Source: Pseudoteredinibacter isoporae (GTDB taxonomy: Bacteria; Pseudomonadota; Gammaproteobacteria; Pseudomonadales; Cellvibrionaceae). Taken from it: 64,000 nt of DNA. Shown one piece after another: positions 20,467 through 28,773 of the stretch. The notes below the pieces were generated by a model. The model searched no databases. It saw only the letters and a program-made list of their open reading frames with translations, and was not told where the DNA came from. The DNA is taken from NCBI RefSeq assembly GCF_011602085.1, contig NZ_JAAONY010000002.1, positions 248,001-312,000 of the forward strand, read 5' to 3'. The position numbers were made by a program, and so were the translations under genes. Each line of letters begins with the position of its first letter. Position 1 is the stretch's first letter.

Positions 20467-21087
20467 ATGAATCAGCACAACAGCAAGCCCCAGGACGATT
20501 CCCAGCGGCCACCCAATGGTCACGACCGCCGCTGCCACTATCGAGTGGACGATCAGCTCTACTTCGAGTTCAAACCTGTCAATCCCAAAACCATGCGCCA
20601 ACAACAAGCCAGTGAACTGTTTGTACGCCCCAGCGAGCTGACGCTACTCCAGGAATTGCACAAACTGGAGGAAGAAGGCCAGTCTCTGCTGCGAGAGATT
20701 GCCAAAGAGCAACGCAGCGTAGCGATATACCTTTCTCTGCTGAATCGTAAAACCCAATTAATCGCCCAACAAATGTGCCAGGCGCAAAGCGAGCAACACA
20801 CTGTTCAGCTGAATTTGAGCGAAGGTGGCCTGGCCTTTCAACACAACAGCGCTCTGAACGTTGGCGATTATGTGGCCGTCACTCTGGGCTTGGAAGAAGA
20901 CGCCTGGCACCTATACCTCTATGGTCGTATCGTGCGCTGTTTACCCGCAGTACCTGCAGGGTATCAAATCGCCATTGCCTTCTGTGATCTGGATTCAGAG
21001 CAACAGAAGTTGCTCACACGCCGTGTCTTTAAAAAGCAAATGCAAAGCCATCGACGTAAGCGCGGCATGGAAACCCCTTCGTTTTAA
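20467..21087 (+). CDS. PilZ-domain protein (putative c-di-GMP receptor)
   Basis: 206 aa cytoplasmic protein. An N-terminal basic segment DRRCHYRVDDQLYFEF (about residues 20-35) gives an RxxxR motif. A long helical region rich in Glu/Gln (about 55-105) follows. The C-terminal PilZ beta-barrel (about 112-185) contains NLSEGGLAF (about 116-124), matching the D/N-x-S-x-x-G motif. The two c-di-GMP motifs are separated by some 90 residues, far more than in a minimal PilZ domain, so the helical region is an insertion between them. The protein family recurs next to lolCDE in pseudomonads. The target process is unknown. Confidence 0.8.
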   Translation: MNQHNSKPQDDSQRPPNGHDRRCHYRVDDQLYFEFKPVNPKTMRQQQASELFVRPSELTLLQELHKLEEEGQSLLREIAKEQRSVAIYLSLLNRKTQLIAQQMCQAQSEQHTVQLNLSEGGLAFQHNSALNVGDYVAVTLGLEEDAWHLYLYGRIVRCLPAVPAGYQIAIAFCDLDSEQQKLLTRRVFKKQMQSHRRKRGMETPSF

Positions 21088-21288
21088 GCTTTTGCTGGGC
21101 CTCATTGCTCACCATATCAAACCTTCCAACTAAGCCTTAAGTCTGAATATTAGTTGTTTTCAAATAATGTTAAGCTCCCATAATTGCTGATACTATTTGT
21201 GTTGTGACATTTCATGCATTGCGTTCTGAAAACACAACACTGAGACAAGATTCAGGGCTATTCAGGATAACGGGAAGGAAGGTTAGAC

Positions 21289-21612
21289 ATGAACAAAAGC
21301 TTGCTTATAAAAGGCATGATAACAGCTGTCTGTTTTGCAAGTGCCAGCGCAACCAGTGTTTACAGTTACGGCGAGGAGATTCGTATTCCCGTTGGCAGCC
21401 AGGGAGAAGCCAACGTTGAGTTACCTAATCGTGGGCTAAGCAGCAAGCAACTGATCAATCAATTCGGTGAGCCCCAACGCATTCAGGGCCCTGTGGGCAC
21501 GCCGCCCATTAGCCAGTGGCACTACGATGGCTTTGTGGTGTATCTCGAAGGCGACTACGTGATCCACGCGGTTCGCAAACCCAAACCTAAAGCCGATACA
21601 ACAAGCGAATAA
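21289..21612 (+). CDS. Small exported conserved protein
   Basis: 107 aa protein with a cleavable signal peptide (about residues 1-27, MNKSLLIKGMITAVCFASAS then a YSYGEE mature start). The mature part has the segment LSSKQLINQFGEPQRIQGPV followed by ISQWHYDGFVVYLEGDYVIH. The pattern G-x-P then W-x-Y..F.V.FE/LE..YV.H resembles the SmpA/OmlA-like periplasmic fold, in which a short helix precedes a two-stranded sheet. No catalytic residues are apparent and no lipobox is present. GGAAGG precedes the ATG at good spacing. Function unknown. It converges on the AraC regulator of the aldoxime cluster with the stop codons three bases apart. Confidence 0.75.
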   Translation: MNKSLLIKGMITAVCFASASATSVYSYGEEIRIPVGSQGEANVELPNRGLSSKQLINQFGEPQRIQGPVGTPPISQWHYDGFVVYLEGDYVIHAVRKPKPKADTTSE

Positions 21613-21614
21613 GC

Positions 21615-22577
21615 TCATTCCCTTAATTCGCTGGGCGATAAACCAAAGTGCTTTTTAAAGCTGCGAGAAAAATGCGCATAGCTGTTAAAACCACAGCGAT
21701 AGGCGATTTGTTCGATGCTCGATAAATTTTGCTGTTTGTCGAGCAATATCTGCTGAGCTTTCTGCAAGCGCTTATCCAGCACCAACTGGTGCAAACTTTG
21801 CTCTTGCCCTTCAAATAATTTCTGCAAATAGCGCAGAGAAATCCCCTGGGAGTCTGCAATTTTCTGATTATTCAGATCCGGCTCAGCGAGATTATTCTCA
21901 ATAAATCTGAGCACCTTTTTACGAAGACTATCCTGAAGCAAACTGTTGTCGGTAGTTTGATTAAAACGAACCGAAGAACTGTAAGCCATTGCGATCATGT
22001 TAAGCAAATTATCGCTCAGGTCTTCGCACATATTGGGAACAGTGTTCAATTCTTGTGCCAGTGATAAAATAAAATTTGACAGTACTGCACCTATACCCTG
22101 CTGACCATCGATGCAAACTGCCGTATAACGTTCCGGCTCCAAAAGATGCTGACGCAAAACCTCTTTGGGCATTTGAATGATCAGTTGGTGGAAAGGTTTA
22201 TTAAAAGAAAGGGTATAAGGCTCGGTGCTGTCATAAAGAGAAAAACTGCCTCGCTTGAGATGCGCCTCCCTTCCTCCCTGCCTGACAAAACCTTCCTGAC
22301 TTAACTGAAAACTGATCAGGAAGTCTTCTTCCGTAGAATGAGCGATTAACTTCTTATCGCGCTTCACGTGTTGCGGATCGGCCAGCACCTCTGAGAAACG
22401 CAGTTTGGCCAAGCCTACACCACCTCGCACTGAGCCGCGAAAAGCACTCTCAGAATCAACATTGCAATCGAGCTTGACATACTCCTGACAAATCGCATCG
22501 CACCAGTATTCCTCACGATCCACCTTGGGAATATCCAGAGTTGAACGGGTGTAGCCATGTTGCAACAGAAAGCTCAT
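21615..22577 (-). CDS. AraC-family regulator of the aldoxime/nitrile cluster
   Basis: 320 aa AraC-type activator. The N-terminal half (about residues 35-205) is a cupin-like AraC-binding domain of the kind found in regulators of nitrile and aromatic catabolism, including AHSTEEDFLISFQLSQEGFV and the GSFSLYDSTEPYTLSFNKPF strand pair. The C-terminal double helix-turn-helix (about 220-318) contains NQKIADSQGISLRYLQKLFE and IAYRCGFNSYAHFSRSFKKH, both classic AraC signatures. GAGG precedes the ATG. It is the last gene of the TonB receptor-nitrilase-aldoxime dehydratase cluster, 39 bp after the dehydratase, and is likely to sense an aldoxime or nitrile. Confidence 0.9.
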   Translation of the reverse strand: MSFLLQHGYTRSTLDIPKVDREEYWCDAICQEYVKLDCNVDSESAFRGSVRGGVGLAKLRFSEVLADPQHVKRDKKLIAHSTEEDFLISFQLSQEGFVRQGGREAHLKRGSFSLYDSTEPYTLSFNKPFHQLIIQMPKEVLRQHLLEPERYTAVCIDGQQGIGAVLSNFILSLAQELNTVPNMCEDLSDNLLNMIAMAYSSSVRFNQTTDNSLLQDSLRKKVLRFIENNLAEPDLNNQKIADSQGISLRYLQKLFEGQEQSLHQLVLDKRLQKAQQILLDKQQNLSSIEQIAYRCGFNSYAHFSRSFKKHFGLSPSELRE

Positions 22578-22616
22578 AAGCGCCTCGCATTCAAGCCTTA
22601 AATCCAGCGTATAACG

Positions 22617-23609
22617 CTAAACTCTCGAAACAAAGGGTAATATGCCAGTTTTATCGTGACATTGAATATACTCGAATTCCCCACCGTCGTCAGGGCATAC
22701 CGCCACTTCATGCCAGAGCTGCAACTGAAGCGACTCCCCGTATTTTTCGGCCATCACCATAAACTTTCCAAAAATATCCAGATGCGTAGGATGGCTTTTG
22801 GCCCAATCCTCAAACACAAAAATATCCTTTGCATATCCAAGACCAAACGTCTGTTTGGTAACCTTCCAGTGTTCATCCAGGACGTCCACAAGGCGCATAC
22901 TGTAGCAACCACACTCCTCACCCCGATCACGCAGATAATTCATGCCTTTTTGCAACACTGGATGGACATTACTCAGATAATCATCAGCTTGCTCATCATC
23001 GCAGAAGCCCCAGTCCTGACCGGAGCGAATCATACACAGATTGGCCGGCGCCAGAACTCGCACGACATCGTCATTTTCATTGGCCTCGGCACGAGGCACA
23101 GAACCACCACGCACATCGCTGAGCGCACAATACTCGATACGGTCCCTCATACCTCCAGGGTAACCGTGTTCAAGTATCGGGCCTTCCACATCATCGCCAC
23201 TGCTCGCCAATCCATGGGCATCCGGGCTTGAAAGCAAGGTTTCAAAATGCTCATGAGGCAAGCGCATCGTTTCGCGCCAGACCCCGAGGCTGGAACTGTC
23301 GGCAAATTGATACCAGCTGTTTTTCGCTGTCGACCACCAGTTTTGATAGTGACTTTCTCGCCAGTACGTAATCAACAGAAAATTTTCCTGCCCAGCCGCA
23401 TCAACAAAATGGCCCCTTTCCACCATCAGGGGCCCAACAGGGAGAGGAATTGGATCAATGACAAGCATTCGCTTCTGCCAGGCGTCCAACAACTCAGGCG
23501 TCTTCGACTGGGCCGCAAAATAAGCAACACGCAAATCTTCCTTGTCATTCCACAAGGCCTGCCAGGCGGGAGCTGGAGGTTGCCAATTCGGGGGCATATT
23601 ATTTTTCAT
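22617..23609 (-). CDS. Aldoxime dehydratase (OxdA-type, haem)
   Basis: 330 aa protein of the phenylacetaldoxime dehydratase family, which removes water from aldoximes (R-CH=N-OH) to give nitriles using a ferrous haem b. Family features are ERGHFVDAAGQENFLLITYW (about residues 64-83), REESHYQNWW-like text (RESHYQNWW), LRDRGEECGCYSMRLVDVLD and the C-terminal LWHEVAVCPDDGGEFEYIQC followed by HDKTG. The histidine in LWHEV is a candidate haem ligand and that in CHDKTG a candidate catalytic histidine, as known for Oxd enzymes; exact numbering was not checked. AGAGG precedes the ATG. It lies 124 bp after the nitrilase gene, whose product would take the nitrile on to a carboxylic acid. Confidence 0.9.
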   Translation of the reverse strand: MKNNMPPNWQPPAPAWQALWNDKEDLRVAYFAAQSKTPELLDAWQKRMLVIDPIPLPVGPLMVERGHFVDAAGQENFLLITYWRESHYQNWWSTAKNSWYQFADSSSLGVWRETMRLPHEHFETLLSSPDAHGLASSGDDVEGPILEHGYPGGMRDRIEYCALSDVRGGSVPRAEANENDDVVRVLAPANLCMIRSGQDWGFCDDEQADDYLSNVHPVLQKGMNYLRDRGEECGCYSMRLVDVLDEHWKVTKQTFGLGYAKDIFVFEDWAKSHPTHLDIFGKFMVMAEKYGESLQLQLWHEVAVCPDDGGEFEYIQCHDKTGILPFVSRV

Positions 23610-23733
23610 TATTCGCCTCTGTTTTTATCAAGCTATGACATCAGCTTCGCTTTATATGCTGGCAAAAGCAATTGTCTTTATCACAAATAGGCAGGTGAAG
23701 GCGTCGCTCACACTGCCCGCTCTCAGCACTTAT

Positions 23734-24732
23734 TCAGTCGCTTTCTTCGATCAGTACAGTCTCTTCTTCATTGAGAGTACACTCGGCGAGGGACTCCGCC
23801 ACCGGCGTCATGGCCTGACGGTTCAACACCAAGCGAGTAACATCCGGACGAGAGTAGTGCCCTACCGGATCAGCAAAGCTTTTGGCAATGGCAATGGCGG
23901 AAATATCGATATCGGCAATCAGCATACCTTCCTCATTGTGGGCCAGTGGACTACATAAAGGACGACCATCCGGCCCGAAAATCTGTGCGGCGCCGCCACC
24001 GGCTGAAATCAGCGCGGCCTGCTCCTCGTTTTCAACCAGCAAATCAATCATCGCTTCGGAAACCACACCACAGGGTGCCAACACATAACACTGGCCTTCA
24101 GCAGCATAGACCTGCGATAAAGCGTTATTGAGTTCTGCACCTAATGCGTAGGCATCTGGATAGCAACTGAAGCTCGGCCAAGAGGCAATATGGAGCTGCT
24201 CGTGCATGCCATACATGGCGTATTTGCTCAGCGGTTGTAAATGTTCCCAGCAACACAATTGGCCCACGCGAGCGATATCACAATCGATGACCGCCAAATC
24301 GCTACCATCGCCTTCACCAAAGACAGTGCGCTCCATATGTGTAGGTTTAAGCTTTCGGCGAGCCTGCAAGATTTCTCCGTCATTACCAATCAGCATTTGG
24401 GCAATATATAAAGAGCCATGGTCGCGCTCACTAAAACCCATAGAGATCATAATCTGATTGTCTTTTGCAGCCCGGGTCAGACGCTCGCAGTGACGGTCTC
24501 CGATTTCGACGCAGTTTTCATGGTAAGCCTGAAAGTACTTCATATTGTGAGCCGTACAGGACAGCCACAGCCACCAGGGATAACCCGGTAACCAGCACTC
24601 GGGAAAAGCAATAATCGCAGCGCCCTGAGCAGCAGCCTGTTCAATCAGGGCAATGGCTTTATCCACACCTGCATCAATGTTCATAAATTCCGGAGCTGCC
24701 TGTACTGCAGCCGCTTTAAAACTATTACTCAT
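23734..24732 (-). CDS. Nitrilase
   Basis: 332 aa nitrilase-branch carbon-nitrogen hydrolase that converts nitriles directly to carboxylic acid and ammonia. The catalytic triad is visible: Glu in IIAFPECWLPGYPWWLW (about residue 45), Lys in RRKLKPTHMER (about 128) and Cys in VGQLCCWEHLQPL (about 162). The FPE.W.PGYP and CCWEHLQP motifs are those of true aliphatic or arylaceto-nitrilases rather than amidases. Two adjacent ATGs (24735 and 24732) occur; the second has better spacing from AAGGAG. The neighbouring aldoxime dehydratase suggests that its natural substrate is an aldoxime-derived nitrile. Confidence 0.93.
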   Translation of the reverse strand: MSNSFKAAAVQAAPEFMNIDAGVDKAIALIEQAAAQGAAIIAFPECWLPGYPWWLWLSCTAHNMKYFQAYHENCVEIGDRHCERLTRAAKDNQIMISMGFSERDHGSLYIAQMLIGNDGEILQARRKLKPTHMERTVFGEGDGSDLAVIDCDIARVGQLCCWEHLQPLSKYAMYGMHEQLHIASWPSFSCYPDAYALGAELNNALSQVYAAEGQCYVLAPCGVVSEAMIDLLVENEEQAALISAGGGAAQIFGPDGRPLCSPLAHNEEGMLIADIDISAIAIAKSFADPVGHYSRPDVTRLVLNRQAMTPVAESLAECTLNEEETVLIEESD

Positions 24733-24747
24733 CATCTACTCCTTACA

Positions 24748-24767
24748 AAAGGCCAACCCTGGCCTTT
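24748..24767 (-). other. Stem-loop between TonB receptor and nitrilase genes
   Basis: An 8-bp perfect stem, AAAGGCCA with TGGCCTTT, and a 4-base loop sit just before the Shine-Dalgarno sequence of the nitrilase. The bases after the stem on the minus strand are TGTAAGGAG, without a T-run, so this is more likely a processing or partial attenuation site that separates receptor from enzyme expression. Confidence 0.5.
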
Positions 24768-24786
24768 GTTTACAATTTTCAGATCT

Positions 24787-27153
24787 CTAAAAGCGATATC
24801 TCAAGGTCAGACCGTATTCTCTCGGACGGTTAAAATTTGCTTCGTGAAAGCCAAGGCCAAAGTTCGAATCACCGCTTTCGATATAGCGTTCATCCTTCAA
24901 ATTTTTACCAAACAGCATTACGTCGATGGATTCACCAATGCTGTAGCGCAACGAAGCGTTCCAAAGTTCATAAGCCTGCTCGAATAAGAAACGGGAATTC
25001 TGTGAATCGTTATAGATTTCATCGGTGTAGCGATAATCCACCCGAAAAGCCAACTCATTGGATTCCAGAGGCACGATGTATTCAAAACCCAAATTGAAAG
25101 AATGCTCAGGGGTGTTTACCAGTTTGGCATTTCTGTCGATGCTCAAAGACAGGCCGTCAATCGGATTAATCTCGTCATAGCTTGCATCGGTATAGCCATA
25201 GCCAAGATCCATCTGCAGGTTCTCCACCAGAATGGCCGTGACTTCCAGTTCGAGACCTTTGATGTCCACCACTCCAGCATTGGCCGTGACTGGACCACCG
25301 AGATTATCAAAGAAGGTCACTTGCACATCTTCATAATCCGACCAATACGCCGCGGCATTCACACGCAGTCGATCATCCCAGCCCTGCCACTTCACACCAA
25401 TTTCATGGCTGTCCAGCGTTTCGGGCTCAAAGGTTCGGACCTCATCAACCGCTTCTACATAACGCAGTACAAAACCGCCACTTTTAAAGCCCTGGGAAAA
25501 GCTGTAATACAATAAAGTGCCGTCTTCGAGATTGGCATCGACACCAAATTTATAACTGGTTTGCTCAAAGGCATCACTGACCTGGCCACTGCCATTCCCA
25601 ACCAAAGGCGCAAGTCCTGATGTAAACACACCATTTTGATTGACAGCACCAGGAAAGAAGGGATAACCATTGCCCTGGTCATCAGCACCGATGTACTGGG
25701 TGTAACGGAAAAACTTTTCATCGCGAGTGTGACGCAAGCCACCAGTAACACTCCAAACATCACTCAGCTGCCAGGTGAGTTGAAGATAAGCCGCTTCTGA
25801 GCGGTTATCAACGTCGGCAAAATTATTGATGGTGGCAGGAAAACCCGCACTCAAGTCCGGCGTTGGCAAAAAAACATCGACAAAAACATCATCGGTGCCC
25901 TGCTCTTCAAAATAATACAGGCCGCCGACATAGCGCAACCTATCGTCAAATAAACCGCCGGTAATTTGCAGTTCGTGGCTGCTCTGTTCATGTTGATAGT
26001 TTGGGTTACGGGTTTCGGTAATGGCATGGGGCGAGTTATCCGGATCGCGATTAAATTCCCCTTCCGTTTCTCGATCAGCATAGGTGTATTTCAGGTCAAA
26101 ACTCTCGGCGTGATAGTTCGCCACAAAAGCCACACCATCAATGGATAGCTTCGTACCTGATTTTCCAGTAGCGTAGGTAATATCCGAAGCTCGCGGAGGA
26201 ATATATTGAGCCAAGTCTGTTAGACCGGCAGGAATATCACCAAAACTTGCCAGTGAGTAGCCAATGGTGCCAGCACCGGGTGTAAAACCCACCAATGAAG
26301 ACGCAGCACTGGCTTCATTGATTTCCGTTGAATCCAAATTAAGCGCAAAATCCCACTGTTCGTTCAGCTCATAAATAATATTGCCCCGAAAAGACAATTT
26401 TTCTTCATCACCCAATTTATCTCCAACGTTCAATCGAGACACATAACCATCACGCTTTTTACTGGAGAAGGCCCAACTGCTGCGCAGGGACTCAGTAAAA
26501 GGAATATCAATAGCTGCTCGTACATCCTGCCGGCTGTCATTACCCACGGTCAGTTCCAGTTTGCCCTGAAACTCATCAGCGGGTTTGCGAGACGTGATAT
26601 TGATGGCGCCACCAATCGTGTTGCGGCCAAACAAGGTGCCCTGAGGGCCACGCAGCACTTCGATACGCTCAACGTCAAGGACGTCCAACACTCCGCCTGC
26701 CGAGCGAGACATATACACGCCATCAACATAGGTGCCCACACCAGGATCTGTGGTCAAACTGAAATCGGTATTGCCAATGCCTCGAATATAGACCACTGCA
26801 CCGGAAGACAAACCACTGACAGGCGATGTGGTATCAAAAACCAGATTCGGGGTGAAATTTGCCACCTGAGCAATGTTATCGATCCCCTTGTTTTCGATCG
26901 CCAGCGAGGTAAAGGCCGATACGGCGATAGGCGTATCCTGCAAGCTTTCCTCTCGCTTCTGTGCGGTCACCACCACCTCTTCTAACGTGCCCTGCGCATA
27001 CATTGATGGCGACAATGCGGCCACCAGGGCGAAGCTGATGGCCTTTGACAAAACTGTAAATTTGAAGGGGTTGGACAGCGAAGCATTAAGCCCACGCTTT
27101 CCAGGGTTTCCGTTAAGACGGCTATCTAAGAAACAACTATGGTTCTCGTGCAT
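24787..27153 (-). CDS. TonB-dependent outer-membrane receptor of the aldoxime/nitrile cluster
   Basis: 788 aa TonB-dependent receptor. After a long signal region (about residues 1-53, ending near MYAQ) comes a TonB-box-like LEEVVVTAQKREESLQ. The plug domain follows (about 65-180), with VYIRGIGNTDF, VDGVYMSRSAGG, VERIEVLRGPQGTLFGRNTI and GGAINITSRKP. The 22-strand barrel ends in an aromatic residue (LTLRYRF), the usual assembly signal. It belongs to the large subclass seen in sphingomonads and marine gammaproteobacteria that take up hydrophobic or aromatic organic compounds and some siderophores. AGGAGT precedes the ATG. It is first in the cluster, 51 bp before the nitrilase gene, so the imported ligand is probably an aldoxime-, nitrile- or oxime-containing compound. 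Confidence 0.92.
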   Translation of the reverse strand: MHENHSCFLDSRLNGNPGKRGLNASLSNPFKFTVLSKAISFALVAALSPSMYAQGTLEEVVVTAQKREESLQDTPIAVSAFTSLAIENKGIDNIAQVANFTPNLVFDTTSPVSGLSSGAVVYIRGIGNTDFSLTTDPGVGTYVDGVYMSRSAGGVLDVLDVERIEVLRGPQGTLFGRNTIGGAINITSRKPADEFQGKLELTVGNDSRQDVRAAIDIPFTESLRSSWAFSSKKRDGYVSRLNVGDKLGDEEKLSFRGNIIYELNEQWDFALNLDSTEINEASAASSLVGFTPGAGTIGYSLASFGDIPAGLTDLAQYIPPRASDITYATGKSGTKLSIDGVAFVANYHAESFDLKYTYADRETEGEFNRDPDNSPHAITETRNPNYQHEQSSHELQITGGLFDDRLRYVGGLYYFEEQGTDDVFVDVFLPTPDLSAGFPATINNFADVDNRSEAAYLQLTWQLSDVWSVTGGLRHTRDEKFFRYTQYIGADDQGNGYPFFPGAVNQNGVFTSGLAPLVGNGSGQVSDAFEQTSYKFGVDANLEDGTLLYYSFSQGFKSGGFVLRYVEAVDEVRTFEPETLDSHEIGVKWQGWDDRLRVNAAAYWSDYEDVQVTFFDNLGGPVTANAGVVDIKGLELEVTAILVENLQMDLGYGYTDASYDEINPIDGLSLSIDRNAKLVNTPEHSFNLGFEYIVPLESNELAFRVDYRYTDEIYNDSQNSRFLFEQAYELWNASLRYSIGESIDVMLFGKNLKDERYIESGDSNFGLGFHEANFNRPREYGLTLRYRF

Positions 27154-27467
27154 TATGTGACTCCTGATTATTATCGTTTTAATGTGGAGACAGATTAAAT
27201 AACGAACGAATTAAGCTCCATGACTTTGCCAGCACGGCGTAATGACAAAAAAGGCACAGGCGATTCAAAGGGATCAGACACAAAAAACCCGGCCACGAAG
27301 AGCCGGGAAAGAATGGGCAACCCTCCGCAGGATGGGTTGCTCGGTGCGAGACGTGGTTTCAAACTGCGAAACCCTATCTTACGGGGGAAATGGGCCAAAA
27401 CCTTGAAGATGATTTTGACCCGAGCTGCTACATCAAGAATTCAAGTAACTATCAATTGATTGGCGTT
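27154..27467. other. Intergenic region between TonB receptor and porin genes
   Basis: This 314-bp stretch has no credible gene. It contains the promoter region of the TonB receptor (27154-27280) and, closer to the porin, two hairpins. Within the promoter region the pentamer ATGAC (GTCAT on the minus strand) recurs at 27220 and 27242, a 22-bp direct repeat that could be AraC half-sites. No convincing sigma-70 -35 element was found, consistent with activator dependence. Confidence 0.5.
27288..27307 (-). terminator. Rho-independent terminator of the porin gene
   Basis: On the minus strand CCCGGC and GCCGGG enclose an 8-base loop and are followed directly by TTTTTTG (+ coordinates 27281-27287). 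A second hairpin, GCAACCC with GGGTTGC (27317-27340), lies just upstream in the same transcript and may add to termination. Confidence 0.85.
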
Positions 27468-28661
27468 TTACAGAGCCAAATCAAAGTCATAGCGCAAGCC
27501 GATACTCAGAGTATTGCGCTTATCCTTATGATCGAAATCGCGGGTCAACCACTCGGCAAACAAACGTACATCCGAGAACTGTTTTTCGAATGTCAGGTTA
27601 TAACCATCGTGGGTGTCGGAATCCGCTGAGCTGATATCATCGTCAAAGCCAAAGATACCCGCCTTCAGTTTATAACCGTCTCCTAGTGCATAGGAGGCCA
27701 CCAGATCATAGGTGTACTGATCCAGCTCTGGCGTCGCAATTTCGGATACGGAAATATCCTGATACGTGAAAGCCACGTACAGGTTTTCTGTGGCGTTCAC
27801 ACTGCCCGCAACACCCAGTAAATCACGCTCGTAATCGTTATCGCCTTTTTGCTGGAGGAACGATGCACCGATATAGGCATTGCCAAAATCATAACTCAGA
27901 CCGAAAGAGCCGGAATCCACATGGCTCGGCCCGGAAACCTGGGACGTATCACCCGTGTTGCCTGCAATAGCCGGATTGCCGTTAATTTGAATACCACTGT
28001 CGATGCGCAAGCCCCCTTTGGAGTAGCTGTAACTCAACAGTTCGGCAGTGCGGAATGGCGCGACGGTATCGTAGCCAAACGGGCTGGAACGGTGGTTAAA
28101 GATATCTGAACGCTCCGCAACAATATTGTAGTGAGGGCTCCATTGCTTACCAATGGCCACGCGGCCAAAGTCCCCTTCCAAGCCGACATAAGCCAGGCGA
28201 GCATCACCAAAATTACCATTGGCCTCAATATCCACATCCCACTCACCGCGGTAAAATGCGGTTAGATTGGATGAAATCTTTTTACTGCCTTTGATGCCGA
28301 TACGGGACAGGGCATCCGTGATATCGGTGCTGCTCTGATCACCTTCATCGCGAAAGGTCAGTCGAGGACGCAAGCTACCGTAGATATTCAAACCATATTT
28401 CGATGAGGCCGGCTTGGCTTCTACCGCGGCCAGCTTCGCCGCTTTTGCCATTTGCTCAACATCTTCAACATTGACCACCACTGACTGCAATTTGGCGGAT
28501 TGCTGTTTCTGAGCCTCCATCTGCTGCTTCAACATGTTTTCCAGTTGTGCAATACGATCCTCCATTGCTTTCATCTTCGCATCATCCGCAAACGCAGAAT
28601 TGGCAAATACGATAGAAGCCAGCGACGAAAATAAAACGGCTTTTCTCAGAGTTGTTTTCAT
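27468..28661 (-). CDS. Outer-membrane porin with N-terminal coiled coil
   Basis: 397 aa porin. It has a signal peptide (residues 1-25, ending NSAFA), a short coiled-coil segment (about 28-75: KAMEDRIAQLENMLKQQMEA and onward, rich in Glu, Gln and Lys), and then a beta-barrel starting SKYGLNIYGSLRPRLTF. Barrel features include SRIGIKGSKKISSNLTAFYR, YVGLEGDFGRVAIGKQWSPH and a series of alternating strands, and the protein ends LSIGLRYDFDLAL. This is the general diffusion porin architecture of marine gammaproteobacteria; the coiled coil may mediate trimer contact or peptidoglycan binding. It is downstream of the Na+/alanine-glycine symporter gene with a 112-bp gap and the same orientation, and followed by a strong terminator. 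Confidence 0.88.
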   Translation of the reverse strand: MKTTLRKAVLFSSLASIVFANSAFADDAKMKAMEDRIAQLENMLKQQMEAQKQQSAKLQSVVVNVEDVEQMAKAAKLAAVEAKPASSKYGLNIYGSLRPRLTFRDEGDQSSTDITDALSRIGIKGSKKISSNLTAFYRGEWDVDIEANGNFGDARLAYVGLEGDFGRVAIGKQWSPHYNIVAERSDIFNHRSSPFGYDTVAPFRTAELLSYSYSKGGLRIDSGIQINGNPAIAGNTGDTSQVSGPSHVDSGSFGLSYDFGNAYIGASFLQQKGDNDYERDLLGVAGSVNATENLYVAFTYQDISVSEIATPELDQYTYDLVASYALGDGYKLKAGIFGFDDDISSADSDTHDGYNLTFEKQFSDVRLFAEWLTRDFDHKDKRNTLSIGLRYDFDLAL

Positions 28662-28714
28662 GATTTACCTCAAGTTTTCCTGTAGTGCGGCTTTTTTCAG
28701 GCCGAGAGAGCCCC

Positions 28715-28736
28715 TTGCCAGCCCGTAAGCTGGCAA
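28715..28736 (-). other. Stem-loop between symporter and porin genes
   Basis: Arms TTGCCAGC and GCTGGCAA (8 bp) with a 6-base loop lie 40 bp after the symporter stop. No T-run follows on the minus strand. It may be a weak terminator or an mRNA processing site in a symporter-porin transcript. Confidence 0.5.
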
Positions 28737-28773
28737 ATCCGCTTGTCTTTTATAGTGATTTTTTTAGTGAGGC

